Assembly: GCF_001022965.1 (NCBI RefSeq)
Contig: NZ_LECZ01000026.1
Location: 930,001 to 994,000, forward strand
DNA from: Enterobacter genomosp. O
Lineage (GTDB): Bacteria; Pseudomonadota; Gammaproteobacteria; Enterobacterales; Enterobacteriaceae
Direction of reading: 5' to 3'
DNA: 64,000 nt
Shown piece after piece: positions 52,025 through 60,758 of this stretch (the first letter of the stretch is position 1; every line of letters starts with the position of its first letter). Both the position numbers and the translations under genes were made by a program. The notes beneath the pieces were generated by a model. The model saw nothing but the letters and a program-made list of their open reading frames with translations. It searched no databases and was not told the DNA's origin.

Positions 52025-53404
52025 ATGAGTGAAAACAAAAGCCGCCGCGAATTCATCAGCCAGAGCGGCAAAATGGTCACCGCCTGCGCGCTGTTTGGCG
52101 CGACCGGAACCGTCGCGTATGCTTCTGACTCCGCAAAGCCAACCTGCGAGACCGGCAAACCGATGAACATCACCGCTAAGCATTACTATCTGGACAACGT
52201 GCTGCTCGAAGCCGGGTTTAACGTTGAGGGCAGCGTGGCGACAAGCACCCGCACCGAGCTGAAAACGATCGAGATTAGCGACGGGAAGATTGTCGCCCTG
52301 CGCGACAATAAAAGCCATGCCGATGCCACGCTGCCGCACTATGACGCGGGCGGCAAGCTGATGCTCCCGGCGATGCGCGATATGCACATCCACCTGGATA
52401 AAACCTTTTATGGCGGACCGTGGCGCTCCCTGAACCGTCCGGCGGGCACCACCATTCAGGACATGATCCGCCTCGAGCAAAAAATGCTGCCGGAGCTGCA
52501 GCCGTATACCCAGGAGCGGGCGGAAAAGCTGATCGACCTGATCCAGTCGAAAGGCTCCACCATCGCCCGCAGCCACTGCAATATCGAGCCGACCTCCGGC
52601 CTGAAGAATCTGGAAAATCTGCAGGCGGTTTTATCGCGCCGCAAGCCGGGCTTTGACTGTGAAATCGTTGCTTTCCCGCAGCACGGGCTGCTGCTGTCAA
52701 ACTCAGAAAAACTGATGCGCGAAGCGATGCAGGCCGGGGCGCACTACGTGGGCGGGCTGGACCCCACCAGCGTCGACGGCGCGATGGAGAAATCCCTCGA
52801 TCTGATGTTCCAGATTGCGCTGGACTACGGCAAAGGGGTGGACATTCACCTGCACGAAACCAGCCCGGCGGGCGTGGCGGCGGTGAATTACATGGTGGAA
52901 ACCGTGGAGAAAACGCCGGCGCTGAAGGGCAAGCTGACCATCAGCCACGCCTTCGCGCTGGCAACGCTTAACGAACAGCAGGTGGATGAGATCGCCACCC
53001 GCATGGCGGCGCAGCAGGTGACCATTGCCTCCACCGTGCCGATTGGCACGCTGCATATGCCGCTGAAGCAGCTGCGCGATAAAGGCGTGTTTGTGATGAC
53101 CGGCACCGACAGCGTGATTGACCACTGGTCGCCGTACGGCCTGGGGGACATGCTGGAAAAAGCCAATCTTTATGCCCAGCTCTACATCCGCCCGAACGAG
53201 CAGACCCTTTCCCGCGCATTAGGTATCGCCACCGGCGACGTGCTGCCGCTGAACGACAAGGGCGAACGCGTGTGGCCAAAAGCGCAGGACGAGGCCAGCT
53301 TTGTGCTGGTGGACGCCTCCTGTTCCGCCGAAGCCGTGGCGCGCATCTCCCCGCGTACCGCGACGTTCCATAAGGGGAATCTTGTTTGGGGCGTTGTGGG
53401 TTGA
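52025..53404 (+). CDS. yahJ: Tat-exported amidohydrolase/deaminase YahJ
   Basis: 459-residue amidohydrolase of the cytosine-deaminase-like group. Metal ligands: DMHIHLDKTF (HxH), HLHETSPAG, SHAFALATL and GTDSVIDHW (Asp). The N terminus has a twin-arginine signal, SRREFISQSGKMVTAC with a hydrophobic stretch to about residue 35, so export to the periplasm is expected. ATG at 52025, one base after the yahI stop; the frame to 52004 is rejected. Last gene of the cluster. Confidence 0.93.
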   Translation: MSENKSRREFISQSGKMVTACALFGATGTVAYASDSAKPTCETGKPMNITAKHYYLDNVLLEAGFNVEGSVATSTRTELKTIEISDGKIVALRDNKSHADATLPHYDAGGKLMLPAMRDMHIHLDKTFYGGPWRSLNRPAGTTIQDMIRLEQKMLPELQPYTQERAEKLIDLIQSKGSTIARSHCNIEPTSGLKNLENLQAVLSRRKPGFDCEIVAFPQHGLLLSNSEKLMREAMQAGAHYVGGLDPTSVDGAMEKSLDLMFQIALDYGKGVDIHLHETSPAGVAAVNYMVETVEKTPALKGKLTISHAFALATLNEQQVDEIATRMAAQQVTIASTVPIGTLHMPLKQLRDKGVFVMTGTDSVIDHWSPYGLGDMLEKANLYAQLYIRPNEQTLSRALGIATGDVLPLNDKGERVWPKAQDEASFVLVDASCSAEAVARISPRTATFHKGNLVWGVVG

Positions 53405-53415
53405 CGTGCATTTCT

Positions 53416-53449
53416 CCCTCTCCCTATGGGAGAGGGTTGGGGTGAGGGC
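53416..53449. repeat. Intergenic palindromic repeat, copy 8
   Basis: ccctctccctatgggagaggg and tail ttggggtgagggc just after yahJ; may end the operon. Confidence 0.8.
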
Positions 53450-53506
53450 ATCAGGCCGCAGGGAATGCTTTATACTGGGAGGCACATTGTTAAAGAGGGA
53501 TCTGCC

Positions 53507-54238
53507 ATGGCACAAAACATCTACGACAACCCGGCGTTTTTCGAAGGCTACGCCCAGCTTCCGCGCTCGGTACAGGGGCTGGACGGCGCGCCGGAGTGGC
53601 CCGCGCTGAAAAACATGCTGCCCGATCTCACCGGTAAATCGGTTGCCGATCTCGGCTGCGGCTACGGCTGGTTCTGCCGCGCCGCGCGTGAGCTGGGCGC
53701 GTCTGAAGTGACCGGCGTGGATATCTCGGAAAAGATGCTCGCCCGCGCCGCTGAGCTGACGCATGACGCCAGGATCCACTACCAGCGTAGCGATCTCGAA
53801 TCGCTGACGCTCAGCGAGAACAGCTTCGATCTGGTCTATAGCTCCCTGGCGCTGCACTACCTGCCGGAGCTGGACACCCTGTTTGCTAAGGTTCAGCGCG
53901 CGCTCAAGCCCGGCGGCAGCCTGGTCTTTTCGATGGAGCACCCCATTTACACCAGCGCCACGCGTCAGGGCTGGCTGACCGACGATAACGGCGAGCGGTT
54001 CTGGGGTGTGAATCACTATCAGGACGAAGGCAAGCGCGTCAGCAACTGGCTGGCAGACGGGGTGATCAAGTATCACCGCACGCTGGGCACCACGCTTAAC
54101 GCGCTCGTCAGGGCCGGGTTAACCATAAGCGAAGTCAACGAGTGGGGACCAACGCAGGCGCAGATTGACGCCTGGCCCGCGCTGGCCGAAGAGGCGGAAC
54201 GCCCGATGCTGGCGTTGATCGCCGCGCGTAAGGCTTAA
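53507..54238 (+). CDS. SAM-dependent methyltransferase
   Basis: 243-residue class I methyltransferase. Motif I VADLGCGYGWFCRAARELGA (residues 45-64), post-I VTGVDISEKML and motif IV DLVYSSLALHYLPELDTL. Substrate unknown. ATG at 53507 with AAAGAGGG upstream is preferred; the frame back to 53426 runs through a palindromic repeat. Convergent with the next gene, overlapping by four bases. Confidence 0.88.
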   Translation: MAQNIYDNPAFFEGYAQLPRSVQGLDGAPEWPALKNMLPDLTGKSVADLGCGYGWFCRAARELGASEVTGVDISEKMLARAAELTHDARIHYQRSDLESLTLSENSFDLVYSSLALHYLPELDTLFAKVQRALKPGGSLVFSMEHPIYTSATRQGWLTDDNGERFWGVNHYQDEGKRVSNWLADGVIKYHRTLGTTLNALVRAGLTISEVNEWGPTQAQIDAWPALAEEAERPMLALIAARKA

Positions 54239-54837
54239 TACCCGACCTTATACACTCGCCCGCTCTGCACGCCCTCCACGCTGCGGCGATAGGCGTTCGC
54301 CACGGTTGCCGCAGGGACGCTTTCGAAGCCCGGGAAGAAGCCGTCGTAGGTTTCGACGGATTCGGTGAGCACCGTCGGGCTAATCAGGTTGATGCGGATC
54401 CCGCGCGGCAGTTCACATGCCGCGGCGCGAACAAATCCTTCCAGCGCGGCATTCACCGTGGTGGCGTTCACGCCCTGGGCAATCGGCTCGTGCGCCACGA
54501 TGCCGCTAATCAGGGTAATCGAGCCGCCTTCGTTCAGGTAATGCTGGCCGGTCAGCGCCAGGCGCACCTGCCCGAGCAGCTTATCCTGCAGGCCCTGATT
54601 GAAGTCGCTGTCCTTCATGGTCGCGAGCGGGCCAAAGTAGAGGCCGCCGCTGGCGGAGACAATGGCATCCACCGGGCCGATTTTCTCAAACAGCGCCTGA
54701 ACGCTCGCCTGCGACGTAATATCCACCTGCTCGTCGCCCTGCGTGCGGCCGACGCGGATGATCTCGTGACGACGACCCAACTCTTCCGTTACCGCACGAC
54801 CGACCGTACCGCTGGCACCAATAATGACGATTTTCAT
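54235..54837 (-). CDS. Short-chain dehydrogenase
   Basis: 200-residue SDR with NAD(P)-binding VIIGASGTVGRAVTEELG (4-21). The usual YxxxK is replaced by NATTVNAALEGF, an atypical SDR layout seen in small YwnB/YkvO-like relatives, so catalytic competence is uncertain. Divergent from the LysR regulator, which probably controls it. Confidence 0.85.
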   Translation of the reverse strand: MKIVIIGASGTVGRAVTEELGRRHEIIRVGRTQGDEQVDITSQASVQALFEKIGPVDAIVSASGGLYFGPLATMKDSDFNQGLQDKLLGQVRLALTGQHYLNEGGSITLISGIVAHEPIAQGVNATTVNAALEGFVRAAACELPRGIRINLISPTVLTESVETYDGFFPGFESVPAATVANAYRRSVEGVQSGRVYKVGY

Positions 54838-54903
54838 AGCCGACTCCTCATGTTGTGAGCCTTCATTCTTTAGTAAATTAAAATGCAGATAAACTGGGCT
54901 AAA

Positions 54904-54920
54904 GTTAGAAGATTACTAAC
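54904..54920. promoter_or_regulatory. LysR operator candidate (dyad GTTAG-N7-CTAAC)
   Basis: Perfect 5-bp arms around TAGAAGATTACTA, a T-N11-A LysR-type motif, 14 bases before the LysR ATG in the divergent promoter region. Confidence 0.6.
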
Positions 54921-54934
54921 CAGAGGTTTGGAAT

Positions 54935-55822
54935 ATGGATAAGCTTCGCAGCATGGAGACCTTTATTGCCGTGGTGGAAAGCGGCAGCTTCACTGGCGCG
55001 GCGGTACGGCTGGAGATGTCGGCGGTGATGGTGGGAAAGTACGTTGCGCTGCTGGAGTCTCAGCTCGGCACCCGCCTGCTGGAGCGCAACACGCGTCGCC
55101 AGAGCCTGACCGACGCCGGGCGGGTCTATTACGACGAGGCGAAGCGGGTGCTGGAGCAGGTGGCGATTGCCGAAAGCGCGGTTGAACGCCTGCGCGCCGC
55201 GCCTTCCGGCACCCTGCGGGTGACGGCGCCCACTTCGTTTGGCGGCAGCGCCATCGCACCGCTCACCGCCACTTTTTTACAACGCTACCCGGACGTGCGC
55301 GTTGAGCTGGATCTGACCAACCGGATGGTGGATCTGGTGGAGGAGGGCATCGATCTGGCCATTCGCATTGGCGACATTCACAACGACGATCTGGTGGCGA
55401 AATACCTCTGTCCTTACCGGATGGTGATCTGCGCCGCGCCGGACTACCTGGCGCGCTACGGTACGCCGCGAACCCCTGCCGATCTGGTGGATCATCTCTG
55501 CCTGTCCCACAGCGTGTGGACCGCACGCAACGAGTGGCGGCTGCCGGGCGTTGAAGGCGAGATGCGCTGGAAGCGGGATGCGGTCTTAAGATGCAACGAT
55601 GGTTACGGGCTGCGGATGGCCGCAAGAGCGGGGGCGGGGCTGCTGCTGCAGCCGGAAGTGCTGGTGGCGGAAGATCTGGAAAGCGGCAGACTGGTGAGGG
55701 TGCTGGAGGAGTACATTCCGGCGCCGAGACCCGTGCACCTGCTGTGGCGTCAGGATTTACGACCGCTCCCTAAGCTTACGGAATTTATCGCCCATCTTCT
55801 GCTAAGATTGGGCACAATATAA
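54935..55822 (+). CDS. LysR-family regulator
   Basis: 295-residue LysR regulator, winged helix (5-64; GSFTGAAVRLEMSAVMVGKYVALLES) with the sensor domain of the YafC/DmlR-like subfamily (RVTAPTSFGGSAIAPLTATF). Divergent from the SDR gene, a common arrangement for this subfamily. Confidence 0.9.
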   Translation: MDKLRSMETFIAVVESGSFTGAAVRLEMSAVMVGKYVALLESQLGTRLLERNTRRQSLTDAGRVYYDEAKRVLEQVAIAESAVERLRAAPSGTLRVTAPTSFGGSAIAPLTATFLQRYPDVRVELDLTNRMVDLVEEGIDLAIRIGDIHNDDLVAKYLCPYRMVICAAPDYLARYGTPRTPADLVDHLCLSHSVWTARNEWRLPGVEGEMRWKRDAVLRCNDGYGLRMAARAGAGLLLQPEVLVAEDLESGRLVRVLEEYIPAPRPVHLLWRQDLRPLPKLTEFIAHLLLRLGTI

Positions 55823-55842
55823 AAAAAGAAGGTAAGCAAAGA

Positions 55843-57024
55843 ATGTCTGTGAATAAACTCGCCAGCAGCGCGCAGGGCCTGCAATCATCTGCCATCCGTG
55901 AGTTATTAAAACATAGCAAAATGGCCGGCGTCATTTCGCTGGGTGGGGGCATTCCTAACCCGGCCTTGTTCGATCGCGAAGGCCTGAAAATTGCCGCTGA
56001 TGCCGTATTATCACAGCATTTTGGAGAGGCCTTTCAGTACGGTCTGACCGAAGGTGTGCCGGGGCTGCGTGAAGAGATTCAGCGCATCTGTGAAGGGCGC
56101 GGGATCCGCTGCAAGGCAGATGACGTGGTCGTGACCTCCGGTTCGCAGCAATCGCTTGACGTGCTGGCGCGTGCACTGATTAACCCTGGCGATACCGTTG
56201 TCGTTGAGCGTCCAACCTATCTTGCCGCGCTGCAGGTGTTTGGCCTGGCGCAGGCGAATTTTGAATCCGTTGGCACCGATGGCGACGGAATGAACGTCGA
56301 CGAGCTCGAAGCGCTGGTGGCCAAAAAAGCCATTAAAGCGGTGTATATCGTTCCCACCTTTGGTAACCCTGGCGGCGTGACGCTTTCTGAGGCGCGTCGT
56401 AAACAGCTGGTGGAACTCTCGAAGCGCCATGACTTCGTGATCATCGAAGACGATCCGTACAGCGAAATTAACTATACCGATGAAGTCTTCCGCCCGTTAA
56501 TTGCCCATGCCAAAGATATCGGCAACGAAGAGAACGTGGTGTATACCTCAACTTTCTCTAAAATTCTTGCGCCGGGCACGCGCGTGGGCTGGGTGCTGGT
56601 GCCGGAATGGCTGAAGCGCGCGGTGGTGAACCTTAAGCAAACCACCGATCTGCACACCAGCACGCTGTCGCAGCTGATGACGTACGAATACCTCAAGACC
56701 GGCCGCATGGCCGATCAGATCAAAACGATCCGCGCAGCCTATCGCCAGAAATACCAGACGTTCGCCACGGAACTGGAAGCCGAGCTGGGCGATGTAATGA
56801 CGTTCCACAAGCCGAAGGGCGGCATGTTCCTGTGGGCGAAGATGAAAAATGGTAGTAATACCACTCGCTGGCTGGAAAAGACGTTAAGTAACGGCGTAGT
56901 ATTTGTGCCGGGCGAATTTTTCTACTGCAACGAGCCAGACCATTCGACGCTGCGTATGTCGTTTGTTACGCCAACGGATGAAGAACTGAAAGAAGCGGTT
57001 CGTCGCCTGAAAAAATCGCTGTAA
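55843..57024 (+). CDS. PLP-dependent aminotransferase (aminoadipate/MocR-type fold I)
   Basis: 393-residue fold-type I aminotransferase. Substrate-loop SLGGGIPNPALFDRE, cofactor-binding VTSGSQQSLDVLARAL, VPTFGNPGGVTLS, EDDPYSEINY and the Schiff-base lysine in STFSKILAPGTRVGWV. Similar to LysN/aminoadipate and valine-pyruvate aminotransferases; amino donor unknown. Twenty bases after the LysR gene, so possibly cotranscribed. Confidence 0.88.
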   Translation: MSVNKLASSAQGLQSSAIRELLKHSKMAGVISLGGGIPNPALFDREGLKIAADAVLSQHFGEAFQYGLTEGVPGLREEIQRICEGRGIRCKADDVVVTSGSQQSLDVLARALINPGDTVVVERPTYLAALQVFGLAQANFESVGTDGDGMNVDELEALVAKKAIKAVYIVPTFGNPGGVTLSEARRKQLVELSKRHDFVIIEDDPYSEINYTDEVFRPLIAHAKDIGNEENVVYTSTFSKILAPGTRVGWVLVPEWLKRAVVNLKQTTDLHTSTLSQLMTYEYLKTGRMADQIKTIRAAYRQKYQTFATELEAELGDVMTFHKPKGGMFLWAKMKNGSNTTRWLEKTLSNGVVFVPGEFFYCNEPDHSTLRMSFVTPTDEELKEAVRRLKKSL

Positions 57025-57109
57025 AAGACCTGCGCATAACGGCCGGAACGCCGTTATGCGCAATACGCGTTCAGGGCGGCACGGGCCGCGATCGTTCATG
57101 GTGATCTCC

Positions 57110-57628
57110 ATGTTTGAATTTCTGTTCGGTGTCGTTACGCACACGCCCGCCTGGGTGTGGGTGCTGTTTATCTTCCTTATCTCCCGCGGCATTAAAGCCC
57201 GCCGGCCCGCCACCGTTACGCTGGAGCGGCTTGCCATTATTCCGGGCATCTTTCTTATCTGGGATATCTACGATCTGGTGGTCTATCGCACGCTGACTCC
57301 CGGGACTGTCGCATTGTGGACGGCGGGGATCCTTGCCGGCGCAGCGCTCGGGTATCTCCTGATTAAGAAGGCGGTTATCACCCGCGCGGAGGCGCCGCGC
57401 AGCCTTTACCGCCAGGCCGACTACACCGCGCTGCCGTTTATGATGCTGGCATTCGGGGTGAAGTATGTGCTGGGCGTGATGAGCGCGGTCTCTCCCCAGA
57501 CGATGCAGCAGCCCGCCATGAGCGCGCTGGCGATCGTCTCCGGCGGCGTGTTTGCAGGCGTCTTTATTGGGAAGTTTGCGCGCTATGTTGGGGTGTATAA
57601 CCGTACCGTACCGCACCCGGCGGAGTGA
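57110..57628 (+). CDS. Inner membrane protein of unknown function (DUF6622-like)
   Basis: 172-residue protein with five hydrophobic segments, e.g. WVWVLFIFLISRGI, VALWTAGILAGAALGYLLI and LAIVSGGVFAGVFIGKF. I take the ATG at 57110 (MFEFLFGVVTHTPAWVW); 57098 and 57056 are alternatives and none has a strong ribosome site. Role not known. Confidence 0.7.
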   Translation: MFEFLFGVVTHTPAWVWVLFIFLISRGIKARRPATVTLERLAIIPGIFLIWDIYDLVVYRTLTPGTVALWTAGILAGAALGYLLIKKAVITRAEAPRSLYRQADYTALPFMMLAFGVKYVLGVMSAVSPQTMQQPAMSALAIVSGGVFAGVFIGKFARYVGVYNRTVPHPAE

Positions 57629-57630
57629 CG

Positions 57631-58050
57631 TTATTCTGACGCGTGTGCCAGCGTGCGATCTGCAGCATCACCGCTGAGGGCTCGCGTGACTTCATGGATC
57701 CGCCAGATTTTCCCTTCACGCAGCGAGGCAAACAGGTAAACCTCGATTTCTGCCTGACGATCATCGGGATACGTGACCGTCACGATATGCCGGTCAGCCA
57801 GAAGTTCGTCATGACAGGCTATGTCCGCCACGGTAAAGGCGATCGCGCGGATCTGTGAGCTTACGTGGCTCAGATGCTGGACAAAACCCCGGTAGTCAAG
57901 CGCGTGACCGTCCGTAAACTGCTGGTAATCGGGCGTAAATACTTCTGCTGGATCGATATCGCCATTGAATAAGCGGGTTAACAGGCAGGCCATCTTTTCG
58001 CGCTGCGCGGCGTTGTCGGTGTCGGCTATCAGGGACGTGATAATGCTCAT
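57631..58050 (-). CDS. SnoaL-like / NTF2-fold protein
   Basis: 139-residue small alpha+beta protein with the NTF2-like pattern FTPDYQQFTDGHALDYRGFVQHL and a C-terminal GKIWRIHEVTRAL. Members are diverse (polyketide cyclases, isomerases, pure binders). Divergent from an AraC regulator 97 bases away, which probably controls it. Confidence 0.75.
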   Translation of the reverse strand: MSIITSLIADTDNAAQREKMACLLTRLFNGDIDPAEVFTPDYQQFTDGHALDYRGFVQHLSHVSSQIRAIAFTVADIACHDELLADRHIVTVTYPDDRQAEIEVYLFASLREGKIWRIHEVTRALSGDAADRTLAHASE

Positions 58051-58147
58051 GCGGGCTCCTTATGTGGTTGAATTACCATTATCCTTGACAGCCGAAGTCG
58101 CAGTTTCTGTAATGCGCCAATAAATAACGATTTTCGGTCAAAATAAT

Positions 58148-58879
58148 ATGGTCAGTACTGAAACGCTCCTTCATCCCGGCGGGTACCGAACGCCATGGCA
58201 CAGTCATCGCACCGGCCAGTTGTGGCGCATTGCAACGGGGCTGCTGGTCATTGAGACGCGGCAGGCACGCTCGGTCGTACCGGCAAAACACATCGGCTGG
58301 ATCCCTCCGAACCAGCAGCACGCCGCTTTTTCTGAAAGTGCGATAGAAGGCTGCGCTATCTATGTGGACCCCGCCTGGTGCGCAATGCTTCCCGATGCAC
58401 CCGCGCTATTCGAGCCCGACGATCTCACCCATGCACTGTTTACCCGTTTATGTGTTGCAGAGAGCGAGTACGATCCGCGAAAACTTACTTTGCTGCTGGA
58501 TGAGCTTGCCCGGACGCCCCAGGCTCACTTTTCTCTTCCCGTGCCGACGGATCCGCGTCTGAAGAACGTGGTCAGTCATTTGCTGCAGTTTGTCGATGAT
58601 AACCAGACGGTCGAGAGCCATGCTATTCATGCTGGAATGAGCGTGCGTACGTTCAACCGTCGGTTTTGTGCCCAGACCGGAATGAACTTTGTTAACTGGC
58701 GGCAGCTGGCACGCGTCATGCGGGCAATGGAGTGGCTGGCGGCGGGGAAGCCGGTAGGGTGGATTGCGCTGTCCTGCGGCTACAGCAGCGTCAGCGCATT
58801 TATTGAGGTTTTCAGAGCATGGACCGGTAAAACGCCGGGGCAATGGGCGATTAAAGAAGGCCCTTTTGGGCGAAGGTAA
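58148..58879 (+). CDS. AraC-family transcriptional regulator
   Basis: 243-residue AraC protein with cupin ([18 protein letters not shown], about 17-60) and C-terminal double HTH ([18 protein letters not shown] and [21 protein letters not shown]). Overlaps the convergent nudI by 29 bases. Regulates the divergent SnoaL-like gene by inference. Confidence 0.85.
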   Translation: MVSTETLLHPGGYRTPWHSHRTGQLWRIATGLLVIETRQARSVVPAKHIGWIPPNQQHAAFSESAIEGCAIYVDPAWCAMLPDAPALFEPDDLTHALFTRLCVAESEYDPRKLTLLLDELARTPQAHFSLPVPTDPRLKNVVSHLLQFVDDNQTVESHAIHAGMSVRTFNRRFCAQTGMNFVNWRQLARVMRAMEWLAAGKPVGWIALSCGYSSVSAFIEVFRAWTGKTPGQWAIKEGPFGRR

Positions 58880-59276
58880 TGCGTGTGGCTTCGTTGAGAT
58901 CCAGCGCTTTTAACGATTCCGGATTAACCCAGGCGATCTCCTGAAACTCTTCATTAAAGGTGACTTCCCGGTTGGCGCTGATGCAGTCGAAGATCAGATA
59001 GATCATGTAAATCTCCTCTGTGGTGCCATCGGCGTAGGTTTTCACCCTGATGTCATCGCGAAAAGCCCACGGCGTGACCGAGGCGATCTCCAGCGCTTCG
59101 CCAAGCTCTTCGCGGATCTCACGGCGCAACGCCTGTTCCATGGGTTCGCCCGGCTCCATTCCGCCACCGGAGAGAGCCCACTGGCCGGGGAACACGCCGC
59201 GATCGTTGGCCATTTTACACAGCAGGTAGGCACCGTCGTTCTGGATGATGGGGCAGACAATGGTTCGTTGGCGCAT
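58851..59276 (-). CDS. nudI: Nucleoside triphosphatase NudI
   Basis: 141-residue Nudix pyrophosphatase. Nudix box [22 protein letters not shown] (positions about 37-58) with the catalytic REIREE intact. NudI prefers pyrimidine dNTPs such as dUTP/d[22 protein letters not shown] start matches the family. Confidence 0.94.
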   Translation of the reverse strand: MRQRTIVCPIIQNDGAYLLCKMANDRGVFPGQWALSGGGMEPGEPMEQALRREIREELGEALEIASVTPWAFRDDIRVKTYADGTTEEIYMIYLIFDCISANREVTFNEEFQEIAWVNPESLKALDLNEATRITFAQKGLL

Positions 59277-59334
59277 GATTTCTTCCTGAAAAATGAATTT
59301 GGGCTACTTTAGCAGATTGGGGGTGAGGGTTATG

Positions 59335-59457
59335 TTAGAGGTGTTCGATTCTCGCTCCCTGGTTTTCTTCGTTTTGTTGCAGATTCAGCCAGAATTCAAT
59401 GCTGGTATCGAATGCGTTTGCCAGTTTTAACGCCATAACGGCGGTGAGTTTTATTTT
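59335..59457 (-). pseudogene. HigA-type antitoxin remnant
   Basis: Minus-strand frame reading KLTAVMALKLANAFDTSIEF then WLNLQQNEENQGARIEHL and a TAA. This is the C-terminal half of HigA/VapI-type XRE antitoxins (LTADMALRLxKAFGTSPEFWLNLQ). A TGA lies right before it (59458-59460), and the N-terminal DNA-binding half and a toxin gene are missing, so it is a dead fragment. Confidence 0.8.
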
Positions 59458-59490
59458 TCATCCGCATGCAGGTGGTGTTGCGGTCTGATG

Positions 59491-59523
59491 CCCTCACCCC
59501 AACCCTCTCCCACAGGGAGAGGG
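59491..59523. repeat. Intergenic palindromic repeat, copy 9
   Basis: ccctcaccccaaccctctcccacagggagaggg. Next to it (59532-59550) is a single REP-like half gcgtagccgccacccggca, the same unit as in the pair at 28055. Confidence 0.8.
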
Positions 59524-59558
59524 AGATTAGAGCGTAGCCGCCACCCGGCAATCCAGGC

Positions 59559-60758
59559 TCAACGCTCCCTCAGCGCCTCCTTCGCCCGGTTAAACGGCTT
59601 GATCATATAATCCAGCACCGTTTTTTCTCCGGTCTTAATGTCCACCGTCGCAATCATCCCCGGCACAATTGAGAAGTGCCTGCCGGCCTTATTCACCAGA
59701 TAATCCTGGCTGGTGCGGATAAACACCCGGTAATAGAACACCTCCGGCTTGGCCTCGTCCTGAATGGTATCCGGAGAAATCGTCTCCACCACCCCGTGCA
59801 GCCCGCCGTAAATGGCGTAATCGTAGGCGGTGATTTTGACCAGCGCCTCCTGGTTCGGGTGGATAAAGGCGATGTCGCGCGGCGACAGGCGGGTTTCAAT
59901 CAGCAGGTGATCGTCCACCGGCACAATCTCCATTAGCTCGCCGTTGGGCGGGATCACGCCGCCGATGGTGGTGACCTTGATGTTTTTCACGATCCCGCGC
60001 ACCGGGGATTTCACCGTCAGACGGGTGACGGAGTCCTGGCGGCCTTTGAGGATCGCCGAGACCATATCCACTTCCGCGTTGGCCTTGGAGAGCGCCTCGC
60101 GCGCCTGAACGTAATACTGCGAGCGCACGTCGGTGAGCTTCAGCTCCAGGTCGCTTTTCTGCCGCTGCAGGCGCAGGACCTCCACGTGGCTGGCGGCCCC
60201 GGTTTTGACCAGCCGCTGGGTGATGGCCAGCTCCTTATTGGCGAGATCGAGCGCGGCGCGCAGCTCCCGCTGGGTATCCTCCAGCTGCGCGCGGCGTGAG
60301 TTGTAGAGCCGCGTTTCGTCAGCAATCAGATCCGGCCATTTTGCCAGCGAAGGGGGAAACTTCAGCGGCAGATCGTTCACCTCGGCGTACAGGCGGGCGC
60401 TGGAGGCCAGTGAAGCGCGGTAGCGCGCCGCGCTTTCGCCGACGTTCGATTCGGAACGCGTCGGATCGAGGCGCGCCAGGACCTGCCCGGCCTGCACCTG
60501 ATCGCCCTCGTGGACATTCAGCTCGGTGAGGATCCCGCCGTCCAGCGACTGTAACACCTGCTCTCGCGAGCTGGGGATCACCTTCCCGGAGCCGGTTGAT
60601 ACCTCATCCAGCACGCCAAACCACGCCCAGACGCCTAGCACCACGAACATCAGCAGCGAGAAGATCACGATCCGCCGCGCGCCGGTGTAGCCGCTTTCGG
60701 AGTCGAGGGCGTTATCCAGATCGTCCATTGCGGCAACGTCACGCTGACTGATTTTCAT
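59559..60758 (-). CDS. Type I secretion adaptor, HlyD family (LapC/BapD-like)
   Basis: 399-residue membrane-fusion protein. One N-terminal membrane helix (residues 31-48, FSLLMFVVLGVWAWFGVL), barrel-sandwich halves SGKVIPSSREQVLQSLDGGI and KSPVRGIVKNIKVTTIGG, and a coiled-coil hairpin in between. Last gene of the TolC-ABC-HlyD operon; the start overlaps the ABC gene by 20 bases. Links inner-membrane ABC to the outer-membrane channel. Confidence 0.93.
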   Translation of the reverse strand: MKISQRDVAAMDDLDNALDSESGYTGARRIVIFSLLMFVVLGVWAWFGVLDEVSTGSGKVIPSSREQVLQSLDGGILTELNVHEGDQVQAGQVLARLDPTRSESNVGESAARYRASLASSARLYAEVNDLPLKFPPSLAKWPDLIADETRLYNSRRAQLEDTQRELRAALDLANKELAITQRLVKTGAASHVEVLRLQRQKSDLELKLTDVRSQYYVQAREALSKANAEVDMVSAILKGRQDSVTRLTVKSPVRGIVKNIKVTTIGGVIPPNGELMEIVPVDDHLLIETRLSPRDIAFIHPNQEALVKITAYDYAIYGGLHGVVETISPDTIQDEAKPEVFYYRVFIRTSQDYLVNKAGRHFSIVPGMIATVDIKTGEKTVLDYMIKPFNRAKEALRER

